Below are positions 1-11,043 of a DNA stretch of 64,000 nucleotides, piece by piece (position 1 is the stretch's first letter; each line of letters begins with the position of its first letter). This DNA is from Elymus sibiricus (lineage: Eukaryota; Streptophyta; Magnoliopsida; Poales; Poaceae): positions 301,134,509 through 301,198,508 of the forward strand of contig CM077671.1 in the NCBI GenBank assembly GCA_039707655.1. Reading direction: 5' to 3'. The position numbers and the translations under genes were made by a program. Below the pieces are notes generated by a model. The model saw only the letters and a program-made list of their open reading frames with translations. It had not been told where the DNA came from and ran no database searches.

Positions 1-330
1 TACTTTGACATGCAGAAAACAATAGCAATAAACTGACACGATCATATGCTACGTTCGTAGTTTGGGTCTTGTCCATCACATCATTCTCCTAATGATGTGA
101 TCCCGTTATCAAATGACATCTCATGTCCATGGCTAGGAAACCTTCACCATCTTTTGATCAACGAGCTAGTCAACTAGAGGCTTACTAGGGACACAGTGTT
201 GTCTATGTACCCACACATGTATTTAAGTTTCCAATCAATACAATTATAGCATGGATAATAAACGATTATCATGAACAAGAAAATATAATAATAACCAATT
301 TATTATTGCCTCTAGGGCATATTTCCAACA
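1..330 (-). mobile_element. 5' part of an Angela/BARE/WIS-type Copia LTR, cut by the window edge
   Basis: Read on the minus strand from 330, the sequence begins TGTTGGAAATATGCCCTAGA and continues through the AT-rich U3 start typical of the Angela/BARE-1/WIS Copia LTRs of Triticeae. Only about the first 330 bp of an LTR expected to be near 1.7 kb is present; the rest lies left of the window. It could be the 5' LTR of a minus-strand element or a solo LTR. The 5 bases right of the end (GACCC, 331-335) are the candidate target-site duplication, which cannot be checked here. Family assignment is from memory of the LTR start. Confidence 0.85.
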
Positions 331-1829
331 GACCCTCCTCGCAACCGAGCACCTCGTCTCCTTGACTGGTATGCAAAAACATCACCACTTCTTTCAAACC
401 TTAACATGTTTTTACATATCACATCATATTGCCAATTTTCTTCCCTATTATAGCCCGAACCTAGGTAGTCTAGTTAAGTAGCTTGTTTTGCTACTAGGTA
501 GTTCTAATTAAGTAGCTTGTTTTGCTACTAGGTAGTTCTAATTAAGCAGCTTGTTTTGCTACTGGGTTAATCATTTGAAGCATCTGACAAAATGATTTAT
601 AGAATATAAACTATTTGATATGAGTCTTAATTTGATGTCGTGTACATAATGCATCAGACCCTGTACTCATGTTCCTCACCCCTGCAGCTTTCTATCTTTA
701 AGGCGTTCATAATTTTTTTTGCTACACATTCATTACATTGGAAGATAGGCTCCTCTCATTTTGTTGTATCTCTATTCCGATGGTTATCAAGTTGGAGCCT
801 TCACTCGTAACCTTGTTGTATAGTTTCAATTTTTCCATGTCAAATATATATGCAAGCTGTTTCAATTTTTTCATTTATTACTTTCATTTCATTCTTCATG
901 CATTAACCACTCTTTTTATTCTTTAGCCAAATAGCATGTCCGACTCTAGCATCTGGGTAGGCTCCGCTGATCACTGGTCAGGGTATGCCGAAGATAAGTG
1001 CGACGTGAGCACCAACCAAGTAATTAAGGTTACAAAAACATGCATTAGCATTGCAAACATCCATAGGAAATAATTTTCTACCCATGGTGGTAGCTACACA
1101 CGGCCCCAATTTTCATCTCTAATTAATTTGGTAAATTACTTTGAACTATGAAAAATAACTCTATAGCAAAGAAATCATGGCTTTGGACCAGCCAGCCAAG
1201 CAGACATGAAATTATGCCAAAAAGGCAAGGAAAAATAGCGAGAGAGGTGAGAAACGGCCTTTCTACACAACGAAAAGACATTTGTGTCAAAATGGTAATA
1301 AAAAAGACAAAGAAATGTGATAAAAAGTCCTTTCGATACAAAAAAATGCACTTGCGCCAATGCCATTGAAACCCAACACCTCGTATATAAAAAAAAGGCA
1401 CTTATACCTAAGGTTGTGTAGCTACCACCATGCATAGAAAATTGCCTCTCTCCATATATATATACGTATCTAACCATTAATTAATTGTTCATGATTTGAA
1501 ACCCTTGCCAGGCATACGTAGGAGGTCCGTCTTCGCCAGCTGTCGTTGTGCAGTCTTCAGGTGACGTTGACGTGCTTAGTCACGAGCTGATCGCGTCACG
1601 TCAAAGTACCATCAAGGTCCTGCATGAGTTGAATGACTCCCTCACGAAGGAGAAGGACAACATTATCGATGGCAATGCTGAACCTCGAGATAACTGAGAT
1701 CAATAAGGAGATACAAGTCCTGAAGGCCCAGAGGACTCAACTAAAGACGGAGAAAGTGCATTACATCAAGGAGGGGCCGACAAATAGGAATAAGCTTCGT
1801 GATCTTACAATAGTCCTTAGGAAAAACTA
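331..1829 (+). pseudogene. Unrecognised, apparently spliced coding remnant with a coiled-coil end
   Basis: Three stretches look like exons joined by GT-AG introns. An open piece ends at a GTATGC donor (369). An exon at 927-1019 starts in frame at ATG 936. A third begins at 1512 after a TTGCCAG acceptor. The intron 1020-1511 is phase 0, and joining its exons keeps one frame across about 80 codons. The frame then breaks near 1675 (about 1 bp) and continues in another frame to a stop at 1828. The last 60 residues are rich in K, E, Q and L with coiled-coil spacing (EITEINKEIQVLKAQ). No family is recognised. It may be the tail of a DNA-transposon gene or a captured host gene. The Angela-type LTR end at 330 probably interrupts it. 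Confidence 0.35.
461..561. repeat. 34-bp tandem repeat, three copies
   Basis: Copies start at 461, 494 and 528. The unit begins CTAGGTAGTTCTAATTAAG and contains GCTTGTTTTGCTA. Spacing between GCTTGTTTTG motifs is exactly 34 bp (481, 515, 549), and the first copy is one base short. It lies in the putative first intron of the remnant at 331-1829. Confidence 0.9.
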
Positions 1830-2511
1830 GGTAGTGTCGATCGAGAGAGGGGTAGATCGATATAGACATTGTGAGAAGTAATTGGTACTTTCCTTTTGTG
1901 AATTTGGTATCTTTTGTGAATAAGTGAAATGTTTAGTATCTTTTGCGAATTACTTAAATGTTTAGTATCTTTTGTGAAGCTGGTATTTTTTATTAGCTAA
2001 ATATGACAGTGCCGGCGTGCAACTCTGTCCAATGCCAGCAGGTATTCAAAATATTGTTGCCGTCGTCTCCAACCCCACCACTAAATTCTAACAGTGGCAC
2101 CATATTGGTGGCGTCGTGTGTCCACGCCGCCAGGTCCCTTTTTGCCACGCCATAGCTAGGCTTTTCTGCACTATTGTATACATCCAGTACGAGGCAAAAT
2201 TCTTCTGGAGGAAGGACCATGACAAGAACGAGGAAGAGGTAAGAAGGAGGACAAGGCTAGCCCCTCTACTGCGATCAACCTCAAGTCGGAAGAGGAGGAG
2301 GAGGAGGATGAGTAGAACTCCTCTGATGACACGTTGGAAATGTATCGACACCGATCATGTGTGGGATGAGTAGTGATGTTTAGGGTGATCTTTAATTTAT
2401 GTTCATCTTCTTTGAATTGTTGCAATTGGATGCTTAAAATATTTGAAATGAACTATACAATGTGTCTTTGAAAACAATGTTTTCATGTTGGAAGTGCACT
2501 ATTTTAGGGCT
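1830..2511. other. Non-coding stretch with a short acidic/basic low-complexity remnant
   Basis: No gene is supported. Around 2220-2370 a purine-rich run on the plus strand reads as a Lys/Glu-rich tract ending in a Glu/Asp run before stops. This may be the decayed tail of the same gene as 331-1829, but nothing recognisable is encoded. Confidence 0.3.
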
Positions 2512-2609
2512 GCCGTTGGAGATGCTCTAAAAACACTTTTTTTTGTGTTGTAAATTTTACTCCAAGAACTTTTTGGTGCTCTAAAAGGGCATCTATTGGA
2601 GATGCTCTA
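2512..2609. mobile_element. Two same-facing Harbinger-type terminal motifs
   Basis: TTGGAGATGCTCTA occurs at 2516-2529 and again at 2596-2609. This matches the right-hand terminus (GAGCATCTCCAA in reverse) of PIF/Harbinger-related elements common in grasses. No matching left end was found, so these are remnants or one element ending inside another. Confidence 0.4.
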
Positions 2610-2807
2610 GTAGCATAATTAAACAATCCACTTCCTACTGCATTAACACTACTCCGACATTGAACTAGGTTAAGCATTGAAATAAAACATGTAGAAAGTA
2701 CATATTAGATAGATCTATTCGCCGTTGGCTAAACTAAGACAATCATTAGTGCAATGGGTCCCGCAAGAAAAACAACTACTGATGATCTAGGGAGTATGAA
2801 CCAAATC

Positions 2808-2943
2808 TTACATCAACATGAGTGCAAGGCGAAGCTTCCTAATTTTCCTTCTTTGGTCTCGCATCTCGTTGATTTGGGCTTGCCTCTCATTGATTTGGAC
2901 TTGCTTCTCGCGTGCGTCTACTGGCGCATTATCGAGCCTCACT
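2808..2943 (-). pseudogene. C-terminal fragment resembling Harbinger-associated NAM-like protein
   Basis: The minus strand is open for about 44 codons ending at TAA (2808-2810). It is strongly helical and charged, with the repeated motif QINERQAQINEMR. This resembles the C-terminal coiled-coil tail of the no-apical-meristem-associated/Myb-like proteins carried by PIF/Harbinger elements in grasses. No upstream domain could be followed. It sits between Harbinger-type termini at 2609 and 3790, which fits a decayed Harbinger body. The assignment comes from motif memory only. Confidence 0.35.
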
Positions 2944-3743
2944 TAATGATAGATAGTAGTAGTCTACAATTTGGTTTACATAAATCTTTACTAGATCGAG
3001 TCATATCCATCCGTTGCAAGCGAATCCTTTTTGTCTGTGTGTAATGTTTTGAGCAATGAGATATGCATACCTAATTGCAAACATAAAGAGATTTGAGCTA
3101 TTCCTTGCTTTCGCGACCACCACAAGCGAAGAGGTCTTGCTTCGGATTCCTCGATGTGTATGAGGTTTTAGTAAATGGGGTACGTGTAGCCGAAAAGGAG
3201 CACGAGGGGGGGGGGTCCGGAATTGGGGACTCGTTGCATCTAGCACTTTATGATTTGCGGGTGGATCCAATTGACGCACTGGCACTGCTGAACCACAATG
3301 ATTCTTTGGCGTGCGCAAGCGAGGGCGGGGAACCGGGATCTCACGCGCGAGGCTCCATACGCTTCCCCAACCTCACACGGATCATTTTTCAGCCAGGTCG
3401 GGTTTCGTGAGAGATAGACTAAGACTTCACGACATGGGTGGTGGCATCGATGAATTCTACTAAATACAACAGCAACAATGGAGGATAAAGTTGGGGAAAG
3501 GGTTTTAGGATTGCGACGGGGATGGGGGATGCGCCACACGTGGCCTGAGGGACGACCAACAACAAGGTGGGTTGCGATAGTAGGGGTTGCGAGCTGTGCG
3601 ACCGTTGCTAGAGTTATCCTGAGAGTTGCCCTTGTTGGACTAAATTTAGTCGAAAGTATGTCTTTTTAAGGAAGGGAAAGCTATAATTTTAGGGACTTAT
3701 GTGTACAGGGGATCTGTAGCTAGGGGTTGTGTCCCTAACGAAA

Positions 3744-3838
3744 CTTTTTCTCAAATATAGCTTCTAGGGGATCTTCTAGAGATGCTCTAATTAGGGCATA
3801 TCTAAACCATCCCCAAAAGCTAAATATGAGAAATAATT
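3744..3838. mobile_element. Head-to-head Harbinger-type ends forming an inverted repeat
   Basis: The right end at 3744-3790 (TTTCTCAAATATAGCTTCTA ... GAGATGCTCTAA) is followed immediately by its imperfect inverse at 3794-3838 (GGGCATATCTAAACC ... AAAGCTAAATATGAG). The centre reads TAATTA, so two elements with TAA/TTA target duplications abut, or one element inserted beside another's end. Confidence 0.45.
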
Positions 3839-4851
3839 TTTTTATTTGGGGAATTAAGGCCTAAGTAGCCCATCTCCCGAAAAATTATTTGTCCATATTT
3901 ATATTTTCTCCCCAAATCTCCTAGCCCAGTTTTGCTCTTGAGTGAACAAGTATTAGTAAAAATGGGGAATGACCTTGCCCCCCCCCCCCCCCCACCCCGC
4001 CCGACCACACCACTGTGCCGACAACCCGTGACGTCATCGGTCCACCTCCCTGATGATCAGAGTCATGGAGGACCCAACCCTCGTCGCACCTCCGACCAAC
4101 CTCTCTAGTGTCGGAATATCACAAACGACGAGGAATTTATCATATGCGAGAAGCCGAGAAGCGCGCCACATAATCGGTCATCCTTTTGGTCGTCATTCCT
4201 CTTCAAGAGTTCAAGCCAGCGGTGACACCCAGGGAAAGCTTTAGCTAAGGCGTATTCGAGCCCAATACAATGACACGCAATCTAGGGCCACAAAGGAGGC
4301 TGGCATCCTTGTTGGGCTCAACGTCCTCAACTTACTGGTGTTCGACCTTGGTAGCAGCACACTCGAGGAACATGTTGGTTGCCACTGCGCCATCATGTGA
4401 TCTCTCTGTGTGTATGTAGGGAATGCACATCACTACCTATCAAGACACAACTCTGGGGGCGATGTGGCTGAGCCAGAGCAGAGGGAGCACCATCATGTCT
4501 TCCACGTCGATGTACTCGTGTTCGCTAATGACGCGGTGGGTCTTTGTCATGGACACTGCATGAGTGCCTACCCCACTCCATCTCCTACTTGGTACTCAAA
4601 AGTGATTGTTAAGAATTCAAAGCACATCATAATCATCATAAAAGCCATGGGAACAAAGCCAACCGCCTCGCGGGTAACTCATGCATGAGCACCTCGAGCT
4701 AGCCTGTGTGCATGAGCTCTGACTCACCCGGACTCCCGGCTGCGAGCTTCTCTTCACATGCCACTGGCTAGAGCCTCCTCCATGGCCGCAAAGACAATGT
4801 TGTTGCATGCTTTTGCATCATAGGCCAACACAGACTCCTCAGTTGTATCTA
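3839..4851. other. Non-coding stretch, no gene recognised
   Basis: About 1 kb without a convincing reading frame. It contains a poly-C run interrupted by one A near 3979-3996. The first ~100 bp are probably the body of the element starting at 3794, whose other end was not found. Confidence 0.4.
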
Positions 4852-5165
4852 GACCTGGGCATGGGCAGCCCGGCCCGGCCGGCCCAACCCAAGTCGGCCT
4901 GAAAATCCTGGGCCGGGCCGGGCTTGGGCTTAAAAAATGAGCCCGACGGGCAGACCGGTCCGGGCTCAGACTTGCAAAAAATTATTTTTTAGCCGTGGTC
5001 AAGCCGGGACGACCGAGATTTGTCGGGCTTTTCCGGGCTCGGGCCGGGTTCGGGCCCGATTTATTTGGCCCGGCGGTCGGGCCGGGCTCGGGCCTGAGTT
5101 TTTCAGTTCCGGCTTTCTTAAGCCCGGCCCGAAACCCAGCCTGGCCCGGGGTATGCCCAGGTTTT
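4852..5165. mobile_element. GC-rich palindromic MITE with 10-bp target duplication (Mutator-like)
   Basis: A 314-bp element with inverted termini: ACCTGGGCAT on the left, ATGCCCAGGT on the right. It is filled with GGCCCGG/CCGGGCC repeats that fold back on themselves. It is flanked by GTTGTATCTA (4842-4851) and GTTGTATCCA (5166-5175), a 10-bp duplication with one mismatch, as expected for a Mutator-type transposase. It encodes nothing; the reading frames across it come from its GC-rich repeats. Confidence 0.7.
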
Positions 5166-5989
5166 GTTGTATCCAAGGTGTCCATCCAAAGGTCGGTGCA
5201 GTTACAGGGCAAGTGGATCTCGATGACCCACTTCCCCTAATGCCTTTGTTGGATGCCAATGTACATTTTGGTCATCGCCATGCCATGCCACTCTTCTTTG
5301 CACCAAGGCATGGGAATGGTATGGAGATGATGTGCAGGAAGATTTAATTCAGTCAATCACCAAAGCTACCGCCACGGATGCAATACCCGATCTCTACTCT
5401 CCACCACATGATATATCGTTACAGAATATTGGACCTATAGCTGTGCCAATCCATAGGCTTTTGAGCAATGATGAATGTGAGCTAGCTTAATGTGTGTGTT
5501 CATGTTATGCATGTTGCATGCTATGTGTGGTGCTATCAAGCTAGTGGGATGGGCTTCCTATGGATTTAGCCAGCTCAGCTCAATGAGTGACTGATGGATT
5601 TAGCAAGTTCAATGTGTGTGTGATGGACTTAGCTCAATGTGTGTCCATGGTGTGCTCATGGGATAAGTGTTTGATGAATTGCGTGAACGAACAACTGTAG
5701 TGAATTAAGTTTTGGGATGTGCTAATTGATTGAAAGTTTAATTATCAAAAAAATGGGGAATTAACGGATGTGGGATAAGATCGGGAACTAAACTATGGGG
5801 GTGGGATAGAAATTCCCTTACATACCCAACCCCCAATATCCAAGCCATTAGTCGAATATATACATGAACGACCCCCCCAAATGACCCTTCCCCATAGGGT
5901 CTCTCCTTCCGCCACTAGCACCGGCCCATGCCGCGGTGTTGGTGGGCCCCACGACCAAACAGTGGTGGGATCCCCTCCTTCGGTAGCAT
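5166..5989. other. Non-coding stretch, nothing recognised
   Basis: Starts with the right target duplication of the MITE. Open frames are short and unrelated to known proteins. A TG-rich section at 5480-5680 is low complexity only. Confidence 0.4.
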
Positions 5990-7160
5990 GGGTTCCATCG
6001 TGTGAGGGCGAAGGTGGTTAGGATTGTAGAAGCAGGGATGGCATGTGGTTTTCGTCTACTCTCAAGGTGGAACTCGACAAGGAGGCGGTGGCTTGGCTCG
6101 CGGCAACGCTTGCGATGGTAGACGATGTGACAGTGATGCACAAGTGGGTTTGATCTGGGACTGTCCAAGCCTGCCGTAGATGCATCCAGTGGTGACATGA
6201 TAGGCGTGTTGGCAAGGTCTGGTGGTTTTTCTAGCCTTAGCTCTGGTGCTTCGCCAACGGTTTGGGAGGCAGATCTGCTTCATCCGGGATACATCTGATG
6301 ACGGTGCAACGATGATGAAGAAGTGAAGTGGTGTGATGATGACGCGGGGGTGGTACATATCCGACTTAAGACGACCACAAAGATGTTGCCGTGTCTCTGT
6401 ACCGAAGTCGCCAGAGTGGTTGTGTAGAATGTGAGAGATTGATGAAAGTTATCGGCGTCCTTTGTTTCTCCAAGTTGTGTGACAATTCATGTTCACAGTC
6501 ATAGGCTCATAGCTTTGGTGATGTGTTCATGTCCACCGGGGAGATGCGTGCGACCAACTATCTCCAGACATGCATACCATGAATGGTTTGGATTTGGATC
6601 TAGATTTACCATGCCCTTGGTGTGGGTGTGCCCCTCCTATCAGCATCATCTTCTCCGGTAAGTGGTGGTGGCAACACAAGGTGATTTCATCTAGGTGGTG
6701 CTCTTAGAGTACTGGGTCTCAATATCCAAGGTGAAAACCCTAGGTCTTGACTTTGTTGGTCGCATCTAGCAATGGCAGTGTGCATGTGTCACGTCCAAGA
6801 TGAAGGGATTGGTGTCGAGAAATTCAGACGAGCTCTCCAGGGTGAAAACCCATGATATGACCTTCAGTGGTTAGATCCGATAACTACATTGTTTGTGCGT
6901 CACTTTCTTCCTACATGCGTTTCTTTTGTAGAACCTTTCTTGTAGTTTGTGTGTTGTGAAGGATGATGAATGTTGTTGATGCCTATTTGTTGTGCTTGGT
7001 TGAGTGCATTTGCTTGATTTGTATTTTCCCTTCTTCTTTGATCTGTTTGGCTGCATGCATCCATAATGTTTTGATTAGGTTTTGATATCATATTATTCCA
7101 GAGTTTGGGTGTAATTGATATCATCTTGCTATTAATGTATTACCCTTTGTCGAGAAAATC
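5990..7160 (+). mobile_element. Possible 3' remnant of a LINE (non-LTR retrotransposon)
   Basis: The stretch resembles the 3' untranslated part of Triticeae LINEs. It has repeated phrases of the GGTGAAAACCC type at 6731 and 6840, a T/G-rich tail at 6940-7150, and an end reading CTATTAATGTATTACCCTTT GTCGAG. No reverse transcriptase or endonuclease frame remains, and no poly-A tail or target duplication could be fixed. The boundaries are estimates. Confidence 0.35.
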
Positions 7161-7647
7161 CCACTGCCCAATGTTTTGGACCTCAGGGCTTAAAACCATT
7201 TCCATAGAAGTAAGATTTTTTGTTTCTTAAAAGAAAAATGCAAAAGAACATGAAATCGAATATACTCAACTTTGTTCTTGTAACGTTGGTACATTTCCCT
7301 GCAGGTATGTTGACAACTCTCTTCACAATACAAGAAAACTCGGTAACTGATGTGGAGGGATAGAACAGAGGGTGCATATGAGAGAAGGTTGAATTGTTGA
7401 AACGATATGGAGTTGTCCTATTGTTTCAAAGATCTTTTTAATTTACATAATGTCCTTTTTAGAAAAACGAAGTATGTGCAAAAATACCTTAATTTTGTAC
7501 TAATCTTTTTTTCAGTCCAATGATGGCAAAAAAGAGAAAGGCTAGGCAAATGGGGAATTCTTTTACACTCTACAAGACCAACGGGCTTAGACATACATGC
7601 TTCAGGTTAAGAATAATTTCTCCATGGCCAAATGGTTCATCAAACTG
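7161..7647. other. Non-coding stretch, nothing recognised
   Basis: AT-rich spacer between the putative LINE remnant and the Stowaway element. No supported gene or repeat. Confidence 0.4.
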
Positions 7648-7788
7648 TTCCCTCCGTTCACTATTATAAGATGTGCTAACTTTTCTTTTTGAATCTAATG
7701 TATATAGACGCGTTTTAGTGTGCTTGTTCAATTATTTCAGTCTGCATCTAGTCTATAACGAAATATCCAAAATGTTGAACACAGGGAG
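7648..7788. mobile_element. Stowaway-type (Tc1/Mariner) MITE
   Basis: A 141-bp element with left terminus TTCCCTCCGTTC and right terminus GAACACAGGGAG. These are diverged forms of the CTCCCTCCGTTC inverted terminus of Stowaway MITEs. The right flank has the expected TA (7789-7790); the left flank reads TG and has probably mutated. Internal phrases such as TCTAATGTATATAGACGCGT TTTAGTG are typical of Triticeae Stowaways. Non-coding. Confidence 0.75.
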
Positions 7789-7952
7789 TACTTATCAAGG
7801 TTGGTGTTTGACAGATATTATAATGAAGTAGACACTACTTTTTTGGGGGGCAAATAGAGATTACTTGGGCCAACAAACTTTATTTTTGTAAGGATTAAGC
7901 CCAGAATCATATTTATTTAGTGGCACAGACTCCCATTTTTAGAAGAGTCCAA

Positions 7953-8501
7953 GAGCAACTCCAACGGCTCCCGTAAAAACCTTCCCGTAAAATTGGTTTT
8001 ACGGGATGACCATATAATTTACAATAAGATCTTAGACAACTAGTTTTTCCAGTTCCGTAAAGCTTCTTTTTCTATTTTTTCCTATTTCCCAGTAAATGTC
8101 GCTGGGCCTCGCAAGTCAGTGACACAACGCTGGGAGGTGTGGCGAGGACCGCCGGAGCAGCAAGGCGGTACGGCATGGGAGGTGGTGCAGTGCCGCCAGC
8201 TCCAGGTGCGGCGAGGCAGGGCAATGGAGGCGGACGTCTTAGCGATGGCGGCCAACGTGGTGTGGCGGCCGATACAGTGCGGCATCGCAGCGGCGTAGGG
8301 CGACACGCGGAGCCCGTCCTGAACTTTCACTCAGTTTTGTACCCGCTAAATTATACGGGAAAGGCTATCAAGGTGGGGGTATTTCTACGGAACCCCGTAA
8401 AAAATTTCTGGGTTTACAAGAGCTGTTGGAGAGATTCTTTTTGCCTCCAATTTCTGTAAACAGTAGTTATTTGAGGTTTATGGGTACTGTTGGAGTTGCT
8501 C
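7953..8501. mobile_element. Non-autonomous Harbinger-type element with a GC-rich core
   Basis: A 549-bp element bounded by GAGCAACTCCAAC and its inverse GTTGGAGTTGCTC. The flanking 3 bp are CAA (left) and TAA (right), close to the TAA/TTA preference of PIF/Harbinger. The outer ~150 bp on each side are AT-rich and share CCCGTAAA-type motifs in inverse orientation. The centre (about 8100-8320) is strongly GC-rich and has open frames in both directions. No transposase is present. Confidence 0.65.
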
Positions 8502-9730
8502 TAATGAAGGTTAAGGATGCCTTCCTACAACTAAGATTGTTGTCTAAAGTGGAGCGACAATATGTTTCTGGGGGAGATAATTGGTTGGACAATGGCCCGC
8601 TTTGCCAGATCTTCCCATGGTTTTTTTGATAGATGCCAAATGAACATGCTACTCATGTCAAGTTTTAGTCTAAACGGTTATGAAAGCTTAATTAGCTTTC
8701 TCTTAAGGTACATATTTTTATCAGGTATTTGTACCTAATTGTTATGCTCACTAAACATAAAGTTGGATAAAAATTGTGGCAATGTGATACACATTGTAGC
8801 TTTTGTATGAACAAGATATAATTCAGAAAAACACGTGCCATTGCTGCCACTCGCGCCAGAATCATTCGAGAGATTAGCTACATATAACTAACAAAATTAT
8901 GAAGGGTTCATGAGCACATCAGAAAAGCAAGTATTACGCGACAATATGCGCTTCCAATCGTGAAATGACAAAGGAGAGGCTGCTGTCACATGCATGGGCG
9001 CGGAATGCATTGAAAGCCAGCAGCATGCAACCGCCTGTTAAAGGGTAAGACAGTACATGCATGACGATCACATGCATGCGAAACATATATGTTCTTTGAA
9101 GTTTACACACGCCGAAAATAATCAAGGGTGCCACATTGAAGCATGATTCGCATGGCTAGCTAGCTGGATCTCATGTTTGTACAAAGGAAAATAAATGATA
9201 TTCAGTTCAGACATCCATTGTCAAAATGTACAACTAATCAACTAAAAGAATGTAAAACTAATTAGTTTTTGTTTTTTGCTGGTGATACAACTAATTTGTT
9301 AACTAGACTTTCCGCGAAAAAAATGTTAACTAGGTGAAGGGAAGACGACCAGTCGTGATGGATGTACCAGAGTAAAGGAGAGACGAAAGAGAGCCAACGA
9401 CAAAAATCCCGACGTATCGCACATATCGTAGTAAAAATGAGAAAGATGTACATCGTTGTAAATCATTGAGAATGATGCATTTCCGGAAAAGAAAAACTGA
9501 AATAGAAGAGATCTATGGTTAGGCCACAGAGTGTCTACACAGCTTGGCCCATCTCCGGTAAGGCTTACGAATTGTTCTATGATTTTCCCGCAAAAAAAGA
9601 AGAAGAATTGTTCTATGGTTAAATTTGTTTATACAATATCTTTCTAGGGTTCCAACTTCCTAGTTTCGTTTCTTCTTCAGTGAATTTCACTTTCTGCCGT
9701 TGGAGTCATTTTAATTTTCAAATGTAAGAT
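8502..9730. other. Non-coding stretch, nothing recognised
   Basis: About 1.2 kb of AT-rich sequence with only short chance reading frames and no repeat boundary that I could support. Confidence 0.4.
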
Positions 9731-11043
9731 ACCAGTGGCATGCGGTTAATACCACCTGCTTGCTGCTGGTAAACTGGGCGCAAGTTAGCCATGGGCCAAA
9801 ATTTACCAGTGGTGGGTGATGGCGACCGCCACTGATACTTAATATAGCTGTGGCAGAGATCTATATGAAGGTTCGGATGTGGCCCATGTCAGCCGTGGGG
9901 CAACCCTTACTATTGGCATGTGCTTATAGCTGCCTTCCACTCGTATAATATTTCTGTATTTTTAGTGGTTTTGTCCCCTTTTTAGTGTTTCATTTTCTTA
10001 CGGTATTGTATAATAAATGGTATGAACTTTGTAGATTTCATTATTTCCTATAATTTAATGAATAAATTTCAAGTGCACAAATACTTTTAAAATTTTGTAA
10101 AAAAATCTATGAAAGATAGTAACTAAGGTAGTTATCGTATATTTAGGTCTTACGAAACAAATATTTGGTACTTTGGAACGTGCAAACGAAAAAATTGAAC
10201 ACAAACTTAATTTTGTGAAATGAGCATTTCAGTTAACAAAAAAAAATTGGTATATGAAAACTATGGAACTTCGCATGGTCTCATTATATGACATTTACTG
10301 TATGTTGTTAAAATTTGAAAAAGATTTGAGAAAGCTATGATGTAGACTATGTTGAAACAGAAGACGGCCTCACCGCATGCATGATGCATTTAAAATTAAT
10401 GCACTTTGTAATTTTTTTCATGTATATATATATATATATAACCTGAATGCATACTCAATAACTTAAATGAGATTTTTGTATCAGTTTTTGGGCATAGTTT
10501 TAATGTACATGTAGTTTGAATTTGATTTATGTCCATTAAATAGCTAGAAATGTATAAAATGCTCTAAATATATTATATTAACCAAAAAATTCTCAGGAGT
10601 TCTTGTTGCTAGTACCAAAGTTTAATCTGAAATAGTGTATATTCAACTTAGAAAAGTTCTGAAGGGGAAATGTTGAAAAAAAATTGAGTTCCTGTTCAAA
10701 CCTGACACTTTGCCTACAAAACACTGATAGATTCCGAGAGACTCTTCAATTCCTAAGCGAATGCATTACCACTTTTTAGATATTCTCACAATTTTTATCA
10801 CAACCTCTAGATATCATAAAATGTCACCATACCAAGTTTCATACAATTTTTAGACTTCATTTACATTTTTGTAATAAACAAATCATTTACTTGCATTCAA
10901 TACCAAAAACAATTAATGCTCTAAAATAGAAAATTAACCCAAAATGTGCCCAAATTTTACACGAAGCTTATAATCCTGCACCTACAACACAGGAACAAAA
11001 TTGTACCATAAACCTATCCCAAAAGAACTAAAATTTAATAATA
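9731..11043. other. AT-rich stretch with a CACTA-like subterminal motif at its start
   Basis: At 9811-9835 the phrase ACCAGTGGTGGGTGATGGCG ACCGCCACTG recurs in related form at 11097 and 12783. Such short inverted motifs are typical of CACTA subterminal regions. No CACTA terminus was found nearby. The rest is AT-rich non-coding DNA with a (TA)n run near 10424-10440. Confidence 0.3.

Noticed and set aside
1123..1477. Hydrophobic open frames on the minus strand
   Set aside because: They lie in the AT-rich putative intron and look like chance translations.
4937..5347. 136-codon open frame
   Set aside because: It overlaps the palindromic GC-rich MITE and has open shadows in several frames, as expected from GGCCCGG repeats.
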